Positions 1-9,276 of a stretch of 64,000 bases of DNA are shown here, piece after piece. Source of the DNA: Ligilactobacillus pabuli (GTDB lineage: Bacteria > Bacillota > Bacilli > Lactobacillales > Lactobacillaceae). Below the pieces are notes generated by a model. The model worked only from the letters and a program-made list of their open reading frames with translations. It was not told the origin of the DNA and made no database searches. Position numbers and translations under genes: made by a program. The DNA lies in NCBI RefSeq assembly GCF_022836475.1, contig NZ_BQXH01000012.1, positions 20,684 to 84,683 of the forward strand, read 5' to 3'. Position 1 is the stretch's first letter; every line of letters begins with the position of its first letter.

Positions 1-318
1 AGCTGGCGTTAATTTGACGTCGCCAAATGTCAAATGCACGGTCCCGCCGATATTGGGGCCTTCAGTCTGAAAGCCCTGTTGGGCAAAATACGTGGCTAAA
101 TCAGCAATCGCAACGATAGTAGCCCCAGAGCGCTCAGCAATTTCTGCCGTGCTGCCCACGTGATCATGGTGAGCATGTGTCAGCAAAATATAGTCCGGCG
201 AGTAATCAGCGGCTGTCGTTTTAGTGAATGGATTACCGTCGATAAACGGGTCGATCAAAATTTGCTGTCCCTGCGTTTGGATCTCAATAAAAGCATGTCC
301 GTGCCAAATGATTTTCAT
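1..318 (-). CDS. UPF0173 family metal-dependent hydrolase (partial, C-terminus outside window)
   Basis: The first 106 residues of a metallo-beta-lactamase-fold hydrolase of the UPF0173 family are visible; the gene runs off the left edge. It opens with MKIIWHGHAFIEI, typical of this family, and contains the metal-binding THAHHDH motif near residue 50 (HxHxDH pattern). The start is the ATG at 316-318, preceded by AAGGAGGATATTTGTA, a strong ribosome site. Family members are cytosolic di-metal hydrolases with no settled substrate. The fold and family are clear from the motif; the substrate is unknown. Confidence 0.85.
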   Translation of the reverse strand, partial: MKIIWHGHAFIEIQTQGQQILIDPFIDGNPFTKTTAADYSPDYILLTHAHHDHVGSTAEIAERSGATIVAIADLATYFAQQGFQTEGPNIGGTVHLTFGDVKLTPA

Positions 319-429
319 TACAAATATCCTCCTTTTGCTGCTGTTGGTTCCTATAATTCTCAAGTATAGTACAAGTTGCCAAAATTCTCTTCCCTTTTGC
401 TTTAGTGGCTGTGAGTCATGGGAACAGGT

Positions 430-530
430 TGCTGATTGCGGTCGTTGTTCCGGTCAAACAGCGGTCGCATCCTCATTTGCGATCGTTGTTTCTGCCAAAC
501 GACGACTGCAAGTGCAACAGCTGCCTTCAC
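430..530. repeat. 41-bp periodic intergenic repeat (about 2 units)
   Basis: Two diverged units share TCGTTGTT (442 and 483, exactly 41 bp apart), followed by a C/A-rich CAAAC(A/G)(G/A)CG part. They sit in the 360-bp gap between the ndh terminator and the UPF0173 gene; the rest of this gap shows no convincing gene. The period matches the other intergenic arrays in the window. Confidence 0.6.
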
Positions 531-632
531 CCACTCACAAATAGCGCAGCCGCATTCGTGCAGTCCGCTGAATTGACCTGCTGTCTTGCTCGCCAAACTC
601 CAGCCTGCTCCCATTTCCCAAAATCAGGGTAT

Positions 633-676
633 AAAAAAAGGGCTCGCCCCTATAATTAGAAGCAATCCCTCTTTTA
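633..676 (-). terminator. Probable intrinsic terminator of menA-ndh
   Basis: On the minus strand AAAAGAGGG just after the ndh stop can pair with CCCTTTTTT about 25 nt further on. The inner part also contains AGGG..CCCT, and the run of T ends the hairpin. The long loop makes this less certain than other terminators here. Confidence 0.5.
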
Positions 677-682
677 ATCTTT

Positions 683-1894
683 CTAGTGATATAAGTCGAA
701 ACGACCCTTAGCAAAGAGTGTCTTTGTGCCACCAGTTTCAATCAATGATTTATTCATGATAACTTTCTTCAAAGCTGAAGCTGCGTAGCCTTTAACTGAC
801 TTACCATTACCAAGAACACCAAAGGCATGTGTGTTACCGATTGAAGCAACAGTTCCTTGTGATTCATAAGTAAAGTCACCAGTTTCACGACCAGCCAATT
901 GGTTCAAAATGTTCTTAGCTGCCAATTCACCCATTACAAGTGAAATTTGTGCTGTTGTTGGGTATGGACGATTTGATTCAGGGTCCATCACTGCTGAACA
1001 GTCACCAACAAGGTAAACATTCCGGTATTCTGGGTCACGTAAGTCACTGTCAACTGTCATGCGGCCACGACGTGCTGAGAAGCCTGATGCATCAATAACT
1101 TTGCTGCCAGAAACACCTGTTGTCCAGATGATCGTGTTAGCTGTTAATTCATCAGTTTCGCCTGTTTCAGCGTTTGTTTGGTAAACAACAGTTGAAGGCT
1201 TGATTTCTTTGATTGGTTTACCAGTCAAGAACTTAATGCCCCAGCTTTCAAGCTTAGCGATCCCATAATCAGCCAATTCTTCTGGCATCATTGGCAATAG
1301 GCGAGTAACTGCTTCAACCACGTAGATTTCGATTCGTTCTGGAGCGACATCAGCGATTTCAGCAAAGTGAGCACGGTTATCATTCAAAGCACCCAACAAT
1401 TCGATCCCGGTAAAGCCGGCACCACAGACAACGATCTTCAAGTCGTCAGGATTATGAGTTTGTTTGTAATCTTCTAATTGAGCAACGATGTGATCATAAA
1501 CATCAAGTGCTGTATTTACGTCAACCATTGGCAATGAGTTTTCGTCAACACCAGCGATTCCAAATGATTCAGAGCGGAAGCCTAAACCAATGATGATGTA
1601 ATCGTATGAAAGTGTTTCGCCGTTGTCCAAACTAACTTCACGTTTGTCACGGTCAATTTTTTCAACAGTTGCTTGAACAAATGTGGTTACATCTGTGTCC
1701 ACAACGTCTTCGATTGGGAATAAGATTTTTTCTGCTGGTTGTGTACCTGCAGCAACTTCATGCAAATCAGTTGCTTCATAGTGATAGTCGTTACGGTCTA
1801 CCAATGTAACATGGAAACCACCCTTACTGCCTTGCAAAAACTTCAATGCACGCAAACCTGCGTACCCGCCACCTAAAATTACGATTTCTTTCAT
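683..1894 (-). CDS. ndh: Type II NADH dehydrogenase (NDH-2)
   Basis: A 403-residue single-subunit flavoprotein that oxidises NADH and passes electrons to membrane quinone without pumping protons. It starts MKEIVILGGGYAGL, the FAD-binding GxGxxG Rossmann motif; a second nucleotide-binding GAGFTGIE lies near residue 157, and the FAD ribityl-binding VGDCSA motif near residue 300. Length fits the Firmicute NDH-2 family. AAGGAGAG precedes the ATG. It follows menA with a 13-nt gap, so the two are one operon making a quinone and its reductase. With cydABCD nearby this gives a complete short respiratory chain; NDH-2 can equally feed extracellular electron transfer, but eetA/eetB/pplA are not in the window. 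Confidence 0.92.
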   Translation of the reverse strand: MKEIVILGGGYAGLRALKFLQGSKGGFHVTLVDRNDYHYEATDLHEVAAGTQPAEKILFPIEDVVDTDVTTFVQATVEKIDRDKREVSLDNGETLSYDYIIIGLGFRSESFGIAGVDENSLPMVDVNTALDVYDHIVAQLEDYKQTHNPDDLKIVVCGAGFTGIELLGALNDNRAHFAEIADVAPERIEIYVVEAVTRLLPMMPEELADYGIAKLESWGIKFLTGKPIKEIKPSTVVYQTNAETGETDELTANTIIWTTGVSGSKVIDASGFSARRGRMTVDSDLRDPEYRNVYLVGDCSAVMDPESNRPYPTTAQISLVMGELAAKNILNQLAGRETGDFTYESQGTVASIGNTHAFGVLGNGKSVKGYAASALKKVIMNKSLIETGGTKTLFAKGRFDLYH

Positions 1895-1907
1895 GGTAAA
1901 TCTCTCC

Positions 1908-2816
1908 TTATAGTGTAAATAAAATATAGACTAGATAAGATAAAGCTTGAGCAGCTGCACCAATCGCAAGAATCTTAACTGCACAAAGAAAAGTTTCTTT
2001 TTTGACCTGTTTGCGGCTAAACATGCGCACGTTTTTAATAATGACTGGTAAAACCACTAAGGACAACAAGACTGTCCATGGTGCGATGCCGACCACAACG
2101 GCCAAGATCAATGAAAGCACTGCCATAACATTCATTATAACAAATAATCTGACAGAACTCTCTTTTCCGAGGTAATGAGATAGTGTATATCGCTGATTTT
2201 TTTCGTCTTCTTCTAAATCGCAGGTATTGTTGGCTAACATTAAGTTAGAAATCCACAAAGTATCAGGCAAAGCAATCAACAACACTCCCAAAACAGTGGA
2301 CCAATTCCAGGTAAAATCTTGGTATGTATTAATGTATACACACAGCAACGTAATCATAAATCCCATCGTTGGACCAGAGAATAACTCACCTAGAGGCAAA
2401 CTGGATAGCGGACGTGGACCTGAAGAATAAAAGATCCCGACCAAATAACAAAGAATTCCCATTACTAGTACCGGCCATCCGGTAACATAAGCAATTGCTA
2501 CACCAATCACAACTGAAACAAGAATCATCGATATCATAAGTCCAAGTACTAACTTTAATGATAAATGTTCTCGGCCAATAATGTTAGTATTTTGCTTATA
2601 ATCTTTTTCATCCACGGCATGGTAGTAGTCATTGACATTATCTAAAATATCAACAGACATGTTAAAAATAAACATGGCAAGGAAAAAGGCAACTAACAAT
2701 CCAGGATGAATTGAATGAAAATTGTACCAACTATAACATGCGCCCAAGATAAAAGGCAAGATACTAGCTGTTTTAGCTTTGATCTCAACTAATTCCAAAA
2801 AAACAGGAATGGGCAA
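1908..2816 (-). CDS. menA: UbiA-family prenyltransferase, MenA-like (DHNA polyprenyltransferase)
   Basis: About 302 residues, rich in hydrophobic helices, beginning at PVFLELVEIKAKTASILPF, the usual start of lactic-acid-bacterial MenA/DmkA. Two Asp-rich motifs characteristic of UbiA enzymes are visible: NDYYHAVDEKD (about residue 70) and NTCDLEEDE (about residue 200). It should attach a polyprenyl tail to 1,4-dihydroxy-2-naphthoate, giving demethylmenaquinone. The open frame extends upstream to 2870, but that part is translated repeat DNA. I place the start at the TTG at 2814-2816, six bases after AGGAGG. ndh follows directly; the polyprenyl synthase supplying the side chain is divergent. No menFDCEB genes are present here, so the ring may be made elsewhere or acquired. 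Confidence 0.85.
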   Translation of the reverse strand: MPIPVFLELVEIKAKTASILPFILGACYSWYNFHSIHPGLLVAFFLAMFIFNMSVDILDNVNDYYHAVDEKDYKQNTNIIGREHLSLKLVLGLMISMILVSVVIGVAIAYVTGWPVLVMGILCYLVGIFYSSGPRPLSSLPLGELFSGPTMGFMITLLCVYINTYQDFTWNWSTVLGVLLIALPDTLWISNLMLANNTCDLEEDEKNQRYTLSHYLGKESSVRLFVIMNVMAVLSLILAVVVGIAPWTVLLSLVVLPVIIKNVRMFSRKQVKKETFLCAVKILAIGAAAQALSYLVYILFTL

Positions 2817-2837
2817 AGTAACACCTCCTTTCAAATT

Positions 2838-2955
2838 ACAGAGCGGAGCAAACTGGGAGGACTCGAGCACTAGTAAAGACTAACCTTTAATGCGCTTTTA
2901 GCATTGAAGGCTGGTCTTAGCTAGGCGGAAAGTCCTAGTTTGCGGAGCTCGACTA
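2838..2955 (-). repeat. Dispersed intergenic element, full-length copy (AGTCGAGCT...CCGCTCTGT)
   Basis: Read on the minus strand, this about 118-bp block is closely similar over its whole length to 15317-15437: AGTCGAGCT, then GGACTTTCCGCCTAG, AAGACCAGCCTTCAATG, GCATTAAAGG, CTAGTGCTCGAGTCCTCCC and GCTCCGCTCTGT. It ends about 14 nt before the menA ribosome site, so it lies in the menA leader or promoter. The remainder of the 2817-3253 gap is AT-rich upstream DNA of two divergent genes. Confidence 0.8.
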
Positions 2956-3253
2956 AGGCCCAGCGTCAAAAACAAATGACAATTCTCACAATCATAGCGA
3001 CACTGACGCCAGGATTCAGCAAATTTTTGCCACGAGCTTTTCTTGCAGCACTCTGAAAAAAACACGAGTAAAATTAACAAAAAAATGCTAAAGTTAATTA
3101 TGACTCAAAAAAGGTCGTCAAAAACCTTTCTTACTTATATTTTACTAGCAAAGTGGTCCAAATTTCAATTAAATATTTTTCACATTTCATAAAAATATGG
3201 TTTAATATAAGGTATAGACTTGTTATTAATCAGGGGCAGGAAGGAATAATCAC

Positions 3254-4234
3254 ATGTTTACATTATGGAATAAGTTTCCGCAAATCTTTAAACAATTAAA
3301 ACGTGTCGATCAATTGATCGATGAAAGGATCCACACTAATAATCCAAACGTCGAAGAACTACTAACTTCTTTGACAGATGATAAAGGCAAACAATTGCGT
3401 CCTGGATTATTCTTACTCTTCAGTCAACTCGGAGGACAACAACTACATAGTGAAGAAACTTTGATCAAAATCGCTGCTTCAGTTGAAATTTTACACAAAG
3501 CAACTTTGATCCATGATGACATCATCGATGATTCACCATTACGACGTGGCAAGATCACTGTTCAAGCTAAGTACGGTAAAGACGTTGCGGTCTATGCCGG
3601 CGACTTGTTGTTCACTGTCTTCTTTAGTTTGTTGACAGAAGCAATGAACGGTTCGAAATATTTAAGTTACAACTCTCAAGCAATGTATCATTTATTAGTT
3701 GGTGAACTAAGTCAAATGCACCTGCGCTATTCCCAAACTCAATCGATCGATGATTATTTGGAAAACATCCAGGGCAAAACGGCCGCACTCTTCAAATTAG
3801 CTTGTATGGAAGGGATTCACTTTAGCAAACCAGACGAAGCTACTGAAGAACTCGCTGGTCAAATCGGCTTAAATATCGGGATTGCCTTTCAAATTTACGA
3901 CGATATCTTAGATTACACTAGCAACACGACTGACCTGAAAAAGCCGGTCCTAGAAGATGTTGCCGAAGGTGTCTACTCTTCACCACTGCTTTACGCCTTC
4001 CATAAGGCACCGGCAGAATTCAAGCCATTACTCGACAAGAAACAAAATATTTCACTCGCTGAGATCCAAGAAGTTGCCAAACTTGTCGAGAAATACGATG
4101 GTGTTGGCGATGCTAAAAAATTAGCTGCACACTATACTGATTTAGCCCTAGCTGAAATTGATTCACTGACGAACCAAAAAGTTGCCAGTCAAATTCGGAC
4201 TGTCGCAGTCAAATTATTAAAGCGCAACTCTTAA
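3254..4234 (+). CDS. Trans-polyprenyl diphosphate synthase (HepT/IspB/DmkB-like)
   Basis: A 326-residue class I polyprenyl synthase. The two Asp-rich substrate motifs are visible: HDDIIDD followed by SPLRRGK (first, about residue 92) and YDDILDY (second, about residue 218). It condenses isopentenyl units into the all-trans chain of (demethyl)menaquinone. The ATG follows GGCAGGAAGG at good spacing. It is transcribed away from menA-ndh, an arrangement shared with quinone/EET loci of other Gram-positive bacteria, which supports a role in quinone side-chain synthesis rather than in cell-wall undecaprenyl lipid (a cis-prenyl product). Chain length cannot be judged. A terminator follows immediately. 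Confidence 0.9.
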   Translation: MFTLWNKFPQIFKQLKRVDQLIDERIHTNNPNVEELLTSLTDDKGKQLRPGLFLLFSQLGGQQLHSEETLIKIAASVEILHKATLIHDDIIDDSPLRRGKITVQAKYGKDVAVYAGDLLFTVFFSLLTEAMNGSKYLSYNSQAMYHLLVGELSQMHLRYSQTQSIDDYLENIQGKTAALFKLACMEGIHFSKPDEATEELAGQIGLNIGIAFQIYDDILDYTSNTTDLKKPVLEDVAEGVYSSPLLYAFHKAPAEFKPLLDKKQNISLAEIQEVAKLVEKYDGVGDAKKLAAHYTDLALAEIDSLTNQKVASQIRTVAVKLLKRNS

Positions 4235-4247
4235 TCAGAACATCTCA

Positions 4248-4284
4248 AAAAAAGACTTAGCTATTGCAGCTAGGCCTTTTTTCG
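4248..4284 (+). terminator. Intrinsic terminator of polyprenyl synthase gene
   Basis: AAAGACTTAGCT - ATTGC - AGCTAGGCCTTTTTT forms a hairpin followed by a T run, 14 nt after the stop codon. Confidence 0.8.
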
Positions 4285-4391
4285 TGCTCAAGTTTGCGAT
4301 AGTTATGTACATAAGCTTGGGTTTCGTACTAAACTTTCCAATAGTTTGGTACATAAACTCTGTAGTCATTCCTTTCATTGAGCTATGTCCA

Positions 4392-4640
4392 CAAATCTTT
4401 TTCTGGACCAAACTTCGAGCGACTTCGGTCCACAGATCTTTTTCTGGACCAAACTTTGAATGAATTCAGTCAACAAATCTTTTTCTGGACCAAACTTTGA
4501 GCGACTTCTGTCTACAGAACTCGCTGTACACACTACTTTCCCAAACTTCTGTCTACAGAACTCGCTGTACACACTACTTTTCCAAACTTCTGTCTACAGA
4601 ACTCGCTGTACACATTACTTTCCCAAACTTCTGTCTACAC
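4392..4640. repeat. 41-bp tandem array, two sub-types (about 6 units)
   Basis: The first half repeats ATCTTTTTCTGGACCAAACTT (units starting 4395, 4436, 4477). The second half repeats CTTCTGTCTACAGAACTCGCTGTACACACTACTTT.CCAAA (4505, 4546, 4587, partial 4628). Every step is exactly 41 bp although the two halves differ in sequence. It fills the gap between the convergent ends of the polyprenyl synthase and cydC genes. Confidence 0.9.
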
Positions 4641-4641
4641 C

Positions 4642-4684
4642 AAAAAAGCGACTGTCGCTCACTGATTTAGTGAACAACAGTCGC
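4642..4684 (-). terminator. Intrinsic terminator of the cyd operon
   Basis: On the minus strand GCGACTG ... CAGTCGC, with an inner TTCACTAAATCAGTGA hairpin, is followed by TTTTTT. It lies about 50 nt after the cydC stop. Confidence 0.85.
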
Positions 4685-4731
4685 CATTATAATTTTAATC
4701 AAAACTCAAGCCAGAACTTTTCGCCCTGTTG

Positions 4732-6498
4732 CTAGAAACTTCCCCGGTCAATTCTTAACAGCTTTTGGTAGTACTCATTTTCAGCCGCTAGTTGAGCCGG
4801 GCTGCCATTTAATTTCAATTCACCATCTTCGACAAAGATCACTTGATCCATCAAAGATAAGCCCTGCAAATGATGAGTGACCCAGATCAGCGTTTTGCCT
4901 GCGAGTACCTCGACAAAAGTTTCGATCAAAGCCTGTTCCGTAACTGGATCTAGACTCACTGTCGGTTCGTCCAAAATTACCAGCGGAACATCTTGCAGTA
5001 AGATCCGTGCCAAAGCCAAACGATGACGTTCACCGCCAGAAAAACGTTGGCCCGCCTCATCGACCGGCGTATCCAAGCCCGCTGGGAGCTGGCGGATCAT
5101 TTCTGCAAGTCCAACACGCTCTAAGACTTGCCACAGCTGTTCGTCTGTGGCATTTTCGTCACCAATTTTCAGGTTATTGCGCACCGTCGTATTAAACAAA
5201 TACGGCGCCTGGTGGATCACGCCGACAAACTGGCTGATCTCATCACCTAAGTCGCTGACCGGCACGCCATTTAGCGTAATTTGGCCGCTGACCGGCTTTA
5301 AGTCGCCCCGTAACAAATGGATCAAGGTTGTCTTTCCCGAGCCGCTACGGCCCAAAATTGCCAGTTTTTGACCTTGTTCAAGCGACAGGTCAATATTTTC
5401 TAAGACGTTTCTGCGGCCGTCCGGATAACTAAAACATAAGTCGTTCACTGCTAGTTTAAACGGCGCCTTTAGCCCCGCTGCCAGCTGCTTAGGGTCCGCC
5501 ACAGTCTCTTGCTTCGTCGGCGCTTCATCCGTGGACAGATCATTGAGTCGACTCAGTGAGTCCTGATAAATATCCGTCTCTGCGGCTGCTCCTGGAATCT
5601 GAGTGAACGCGTCACTGATCGGGAAAATCACCAAGACAAAGGCTGCAATCCAGTTCGCGGCCCCGCCGTGGTTGCCCGGAAACTGGAAGGCTGCCCAACA
5701 AACGATGACCACCGTCACAACCGCTACGACCAGCTGAACCAGCAAGTTTCGCAAGTTTTCGTGCTGCTTTAACTCGTGATTGACAGCTCGCAGCTGCCCT
5801 TCTTGCGCGTCATGCTGCGAAACGTATTCTTGTCCGCGCTGACTGAAGATCCAGTCGGACACGCCCAAAACGTTATCGGTCAAACCACCGTACAACTTAT
5901 TTTTGATCTGCTTTTGCTGCTCTTGCTTGGCACCGTTGACCAATAAGGCCACCAGCGGCATCAAGATCGTCAAAACTCCCAGCAATAACAACATCGCTAG
6001 TGCGAAAAACCAGGAGAAAAAGCCGAGTGCGATCACGATCACGGCGTACAACAACCAGCCGACGATCGTGGGAAAAACGGTCCGCAAGTACAAGTTTTGG
6101 ATGTGGTCGATGTCATCGGAAAAGACGCCCAAAATATCGCCAGTCTGATGCTTATCTTTAAAGAAGACCGCATCTTTTTCCAAGACGTTGTACAAACGCA
6201 ACCGTAACTCACTCGTTAATTTCAGGACCCAGTTATGACTGGTCAGCCGTTCGATATAACGAAAGACCGGCCGGCCGATCCCGAAAGCTCGGGTCAACAC
6301 GATCGGCACATACACGACCAGAATGTTTTCCGGCAATGAAGCTGACCGTGAGATCAAATAACCTGAGTTAAACATCAAGGCTCCGCCGCAAAAGAACGTC
6401 ATGAAGCCCAAAAACAGGGCCAGCACAAGTGTCTTACCGTATTTAGTCAGATATGGCTTGATCCAAGTATCATTTTTCAATAAGCTAAAAATTTTCAT
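4732..6498 (-). CDS. cydC: Thiol reductant ABC exporter subunit CydC
   Basis: A 588-residue ABC half-transporter: six membrane helices in roughly residues 20-300, then an ATPase domain with Walker A GRSGSGKTT, signature FSGGERHRLALAR and Walker B VILDEPT. CydCD heterodimers export cysteine/glutathione and are needed to assemble cytochrome bd. The FSGGE..R form of the signature is like E. coli CydC, while the partner's LSGGQAQR is like CydD; some lactic acid bacterial annotations swap the two names. Its ATG abuts the cydD stop (TAAATG), with the GGGAGGA ribosome site inside cydD, so translation is coupled. It is the last gene of cydABDC. Confidence 0.9.
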   Translation of the reverse strand: MKIFSLLKNDTWIKPYLTKYGKTLVLALFLGFMTFFCGGALMFNSGYLISRSASLPENILVVYVPIVLTRAFGIGRPVFRYIERLTSHNWVLKLTSELRLRLYNVLEKDAVFFKDKHQTGDILGVFSDDIDHIQNLYLRTVFPTIVGWLLYAVIVIALGFFSWFFALAMLLLLGVLTILMPLVALLVNGAKQEQQKQIKNKLYGGLTDNVLGVSDWIFSQRGQEYVSQHDAQEGQLRAVNHELKQHENLRNLLVQLVVAVVTVVIVCWAAFQFPGNHGGAANWIAAFVLVIFPISDAFTQIPGAAAETDIYQDSLSRLNDLSTDEAPTKQETVADPKQLAAGLKAPFKLAVNDLCFSYPDGRRNVLENIDLSLEQGQKLAILGRSGSGKTTLIHLLRGDLKPVSGQITLNGVPVSDLGDEISQFVGVIHQAPYLFNTTVRNNLKIGDENATDEQLWQVLERVGLAEMIRQLPAGLDTPVDEAGQRFSGGERHRLALARILLQDVPLVILDEPTVSLDPVTEQALIETFVEVLAGKTLIWVTHHLQGLSLMDQVIFVEDGELKLNGSPAQLAAENEYYQKLLRIDRGSF

Positions 6499-8211
6499 TT
6501 AGATCCTCCCCATCGCATGACTTAACTTCACTAAGGCGCCGTCTGCTTGTTTCAGCTCGGTCAAACTACCTGCCTCGGCTACTTTCCCGTGGTCCAACAC
6601 GACTACTTGGTCCATCTCGTTTAACCAGTGCAAACGGTGGGTCGCAAAGATCACCAGGTGATTTTCCATTAGCGGCAGCATCTTTTCTTTCAATTCAACT
6701 TCTGTTTCAATGTCCAAATGCGCAGTCGGTTCATCAAATAAGATGATTCGTCGGCTCTGGTCCAAAAAGGCCCGCGCTAAGGCGATCCGCTGTGCCTGGC
6801 CCCCGCTCAAACTCCGGGCGCCTTCACCAATCACGGTCTCCAAGCCGTCCGGCAAATCAGCGACTAAGTCCGTCAAGCCGACAGTTTCAACCGCTGCAGC
6901 CACCTGTTCATCAGTAGCATCTTGCTGGTAAAAAACGATATTTTCTCGCAAAGTTTGGTGGAAAATATAGGGCACTTGTGGGATGTAGATCAGTTGCTTT
7001 TGCCAGTCAGCTTGTTTGAATGAGTCCAGCGCGATTCCGTTATACGAGATCTCGGCTTGGTCCGGCTGCAAAAAGCCGCTCAACAAGTTGATCAAAGTCG
7101 ACTTGCCTGACCCGCTCAAGCCCACGATGCCGACCTTTTGAAAGCCGTGCAGCTGCAAGTCAAACTGGTTGACCTGTTGGGCTTGGTCATAAGAATGCTG
7201 CATGTTTGTAATCGTTAATTGACTAGCAGCGTCCCACTGTGGTAATTCCTGCGGCTCGGGTAATTGTTCGTCGTAATCCAAAATTTCATTGATGGCGCCA
7301 AAAGCATTCTTCCCGTTTAAGGTCGCGTGATAGTCATTAGAAAAATCACGGATCGGTAAAAAGTACTCTGGACTCAGGGTCAAAATCACCAAAGCCGGGT
7401 ACAACAACATCGTTCCGTTGATCAAACCCAGTCCTAAAAAGACTGCCACTACCGCGATCGATAAAGTCGTAAAGAAGTCCAAAGCGAAAGTGGATAAGAT
7501 CGCGATCTTTAAGGTACTGATCGTAGCCTTCCGGAATTTTTCACTGGTTTTGAAAATACTGTGCCCATACTTTTTACTGAGGCCAAAGAACTTCAGCGTA
7601 TCAATGCCCCGCAATGAATCAACAAAGTGGTTCGCTAAAATTTGGTAGGATGCGTACTGTTTGTCAGCTTTATCCTGGGCTGCATAACCCAAAATAATCA
7701 TAAAAATAACATCCACTGGTAAGATCACCAGTAAAAAGGCTGCAGCTTTCCAATCAAAACAGGCAATAGCAATCAAAATTACAAAGGGGATCAGTATCAT
7801 ATTGATCATTTTGGACAAGGATAAACTCAGGTAGTCTTCGACTTGGTCGATCCCTTCTAGAGCCATTGTCGTCACATTCCCAGTCCCCTGCTTTTGCGTG
7901 ATTTCTGGACCAACGCGAAAGACTTTCTCTAATAATTTATTCCTGATCTCCTGGGAAGCTTGACTCGCAAACTTATCCAACCGCTGCTGTTTTATGTATA
8001 TACACAAGTGTCGCAGCAGGTATAGTAAGACGAACCATACCAGCCACGATATTTGTGCAGATAACGGATGCCCATTCCACAAGCTCACGATTGCTCGTGA
8101 AATTGTGATCGTCTGACCAATGATTGCGACAGACTGGAGCAATGTCAACAGCATTAGCAAGGACAAAATTTGTTTTGCCCCCGGGATCTCCATTATCTTT
8201 TTATCTAACAT
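6499..8211 (-). CDS. cydD: Thiol reductant ABC exporter subunit CydD
   Basis: A 570-residue ABC half-transporter with an N-terminal six-helix membrane domain and a C-terminal ATPase: Walker A GLSGSGKST, signature LSGGQAQRIALAR, Walker B IILFDEPTAHLD, H-loop ATHR. It pairs with CydC as a thiol exporter required for cytochrome bd haem insertion. The ATG follows GGAGA at about 10 nt. It lies 33 nt after cydB and is contiguous with cydC, so all four genes form one operon. Confidence 0.9.
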   Translation of the reverse strand: MLDKKIMEIPGAKQILSLLMLLTLLQSVAIIGQTITISRAIVSLWNGHPLSAQISWLVWFVLLYLLRHLCIYIKQQRLDKFASQASQEIRNKLLEKVFRVGPEITQKQGTGNVTTMALEGIDQVEDYLSLSLSKMINMILIPFVILIAIACFDWKAAAFLLVILPVDVIFMIILGYAAQDKADKQYASYQILANHFVDSLRGIDTLKFFGLSKKYGHSIFKTSEKFRKATISTLKIAILSTFALDFFTTLSIAVVAVFLGLGLINGTMLLYPALVILTLSPEYFLPIRDFSNDYHATLNGKNAFGAINEILDYDEQLPEPQELPQWDAASQLTITNMQHSYDQAQQVNQFDLQLHGFQKVGIVGLSGSGKSTLINLLSGFLQPDQAEISYNGIALDSFKQADWQKQLIYIPQVPYIFHQTLRENIVFYQQDATDEQVAAAVETVGLTDLVADLPDGLETVIGEGARSLSGGQAQRIALARAFLDQSRRIILFDEPTAHLDIETEVELKEKMLPLMENHLVIFATHRLHWLNEMDQVVVLDHGKVAEAGSLTELKQADGALVKLSHAMGRI

Positions 8212-8244
8212 TTTTTATTTTGTCTCCATCTCTAAATGAGCCAA

Positions 8245-9276
8245 CTAGTGACTTGTCTCTTGGACTTTTGTCGCTGTTTTTTTAGTAGAAACACGTTTTC
8301 TGAAGATGTAGTAAGTCCAGCCAATGTACAGTAAAACAATTGGCAGCATGGTGCAAACTACGATCGTCATGACCTTCATCGTATATGGTGAAGAAGATGA
8401 GTTTTTGATCAACAAATCAAACTTCGAGTTCGTTGAGCTGATCATCAAACGAGGGAATAGTCCTTGGAATAACAAGGCAACCAAGGAAACTAAAGTTAAA
8501 CCACTCGCTGTAAAGGCCAAGCCTTCTTTGTTTTTGAGGACTCCGATATGAGCGATGACTGACAATAAGACGATCACCACTAACAAACTCAATGTTGCGA
8601 CCAAATGACGGTCAAAGAAGTCTGTTTGGAAATACATCAAAACGGCAAAGGCAACCAAGCCAACATACAAAACTGGGTACAAAACTTCACCGTACTTTTT
8701 GACGCGACCACGTAATGGCCATTCTGTCTTCAAACCGATGTAGTTCAACCCATGCAAGTAAGCTAAAAGTGTCAAGGCAACTCCGCCAACGATCGAGAAG
8801 AGGTTAACGTAGTCTGTAAAGCCGGCCCACACGTTACCGTGAGCATCGAGCGGCATACCTTGGACTAAACTAATAAACATGATGCCAAACATAAATGGCA
8901 CGATGAAACTACCAATGGCAAGTGTCCAGTCCCAGATATGCTTTTTGTCGGCAGAAGTCCGTTCGCGAAATTCAAAGGAAACCCCACGAATGATCAAGCC
9001 AAACAAAATGATAAACAAGACTAGGTAGTAACCAGAGAATAATGCTGAATACCAGTATGGGAACGAAGCAAACATTGCCCCACCAGCTGTGATCAGCCAA
9101 ACTTCATTTCCGTCCCAAACCGGTCCGATCGAAGCAATCACTTGGTCACGTTCGTCATCATCTTTAGCCAAAGTGACAACAGACATCCCGACCCCATAGT
9201 CGAAGCCTTCCAAGAAGAAGAAGCCTGCAAATAAGACACCAATAATAATAAACCAAATTAATTGTAATGTTGTCAT
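8245..9276 (-). CDS. cydB: Cytochrome bd ubiquinol/menaquinol oxidase subunit II
   Basis: A 343-residue polytopic membrane protein that starts with the family pattern WFIIIGVLFAGFFFLEGFDYG and has about eight hydrophobic helices. With CydA it forms the terminal oxidase reducing O2 to water. The ATG overlaps the cydA stop by one base (TAATG), typical of coupled translation of the two subunits. The C-terminal tail is short, charged and Thr/Lys-rich. Confidence 0.95.
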   Translation of the reverse strand: MTTLQLIWFIIIGVLFAGFFFLEGFDYGVGMSVVTLAKDDDERDQVIASIGPVWDGNEVWLITAGGAMFASFPYWYSALFSGYYLVLFIILFGLIIRGVSFEFRERTSADKKHIWDWTLAIGSFIVPFMFGIMFISLVQGMPLDAHGNVWAGFTDYVNLFSIVGGVALTLLAYLHGLNYIGLKTEWPLRGRVKKYGEVLYPVLYVGLVAFAVLMYFQTDFFDRHLVATLSLLVVIVLLSVIAHIGVLKNKEGLAFTASGLTLVSLVALLFQGLFPRLMISSTNSKFDLLIKNSSSSPYTMKVMTIVVCTMLPIVLLYIGWTYYIFRKRVSTKKTATKVQETSH

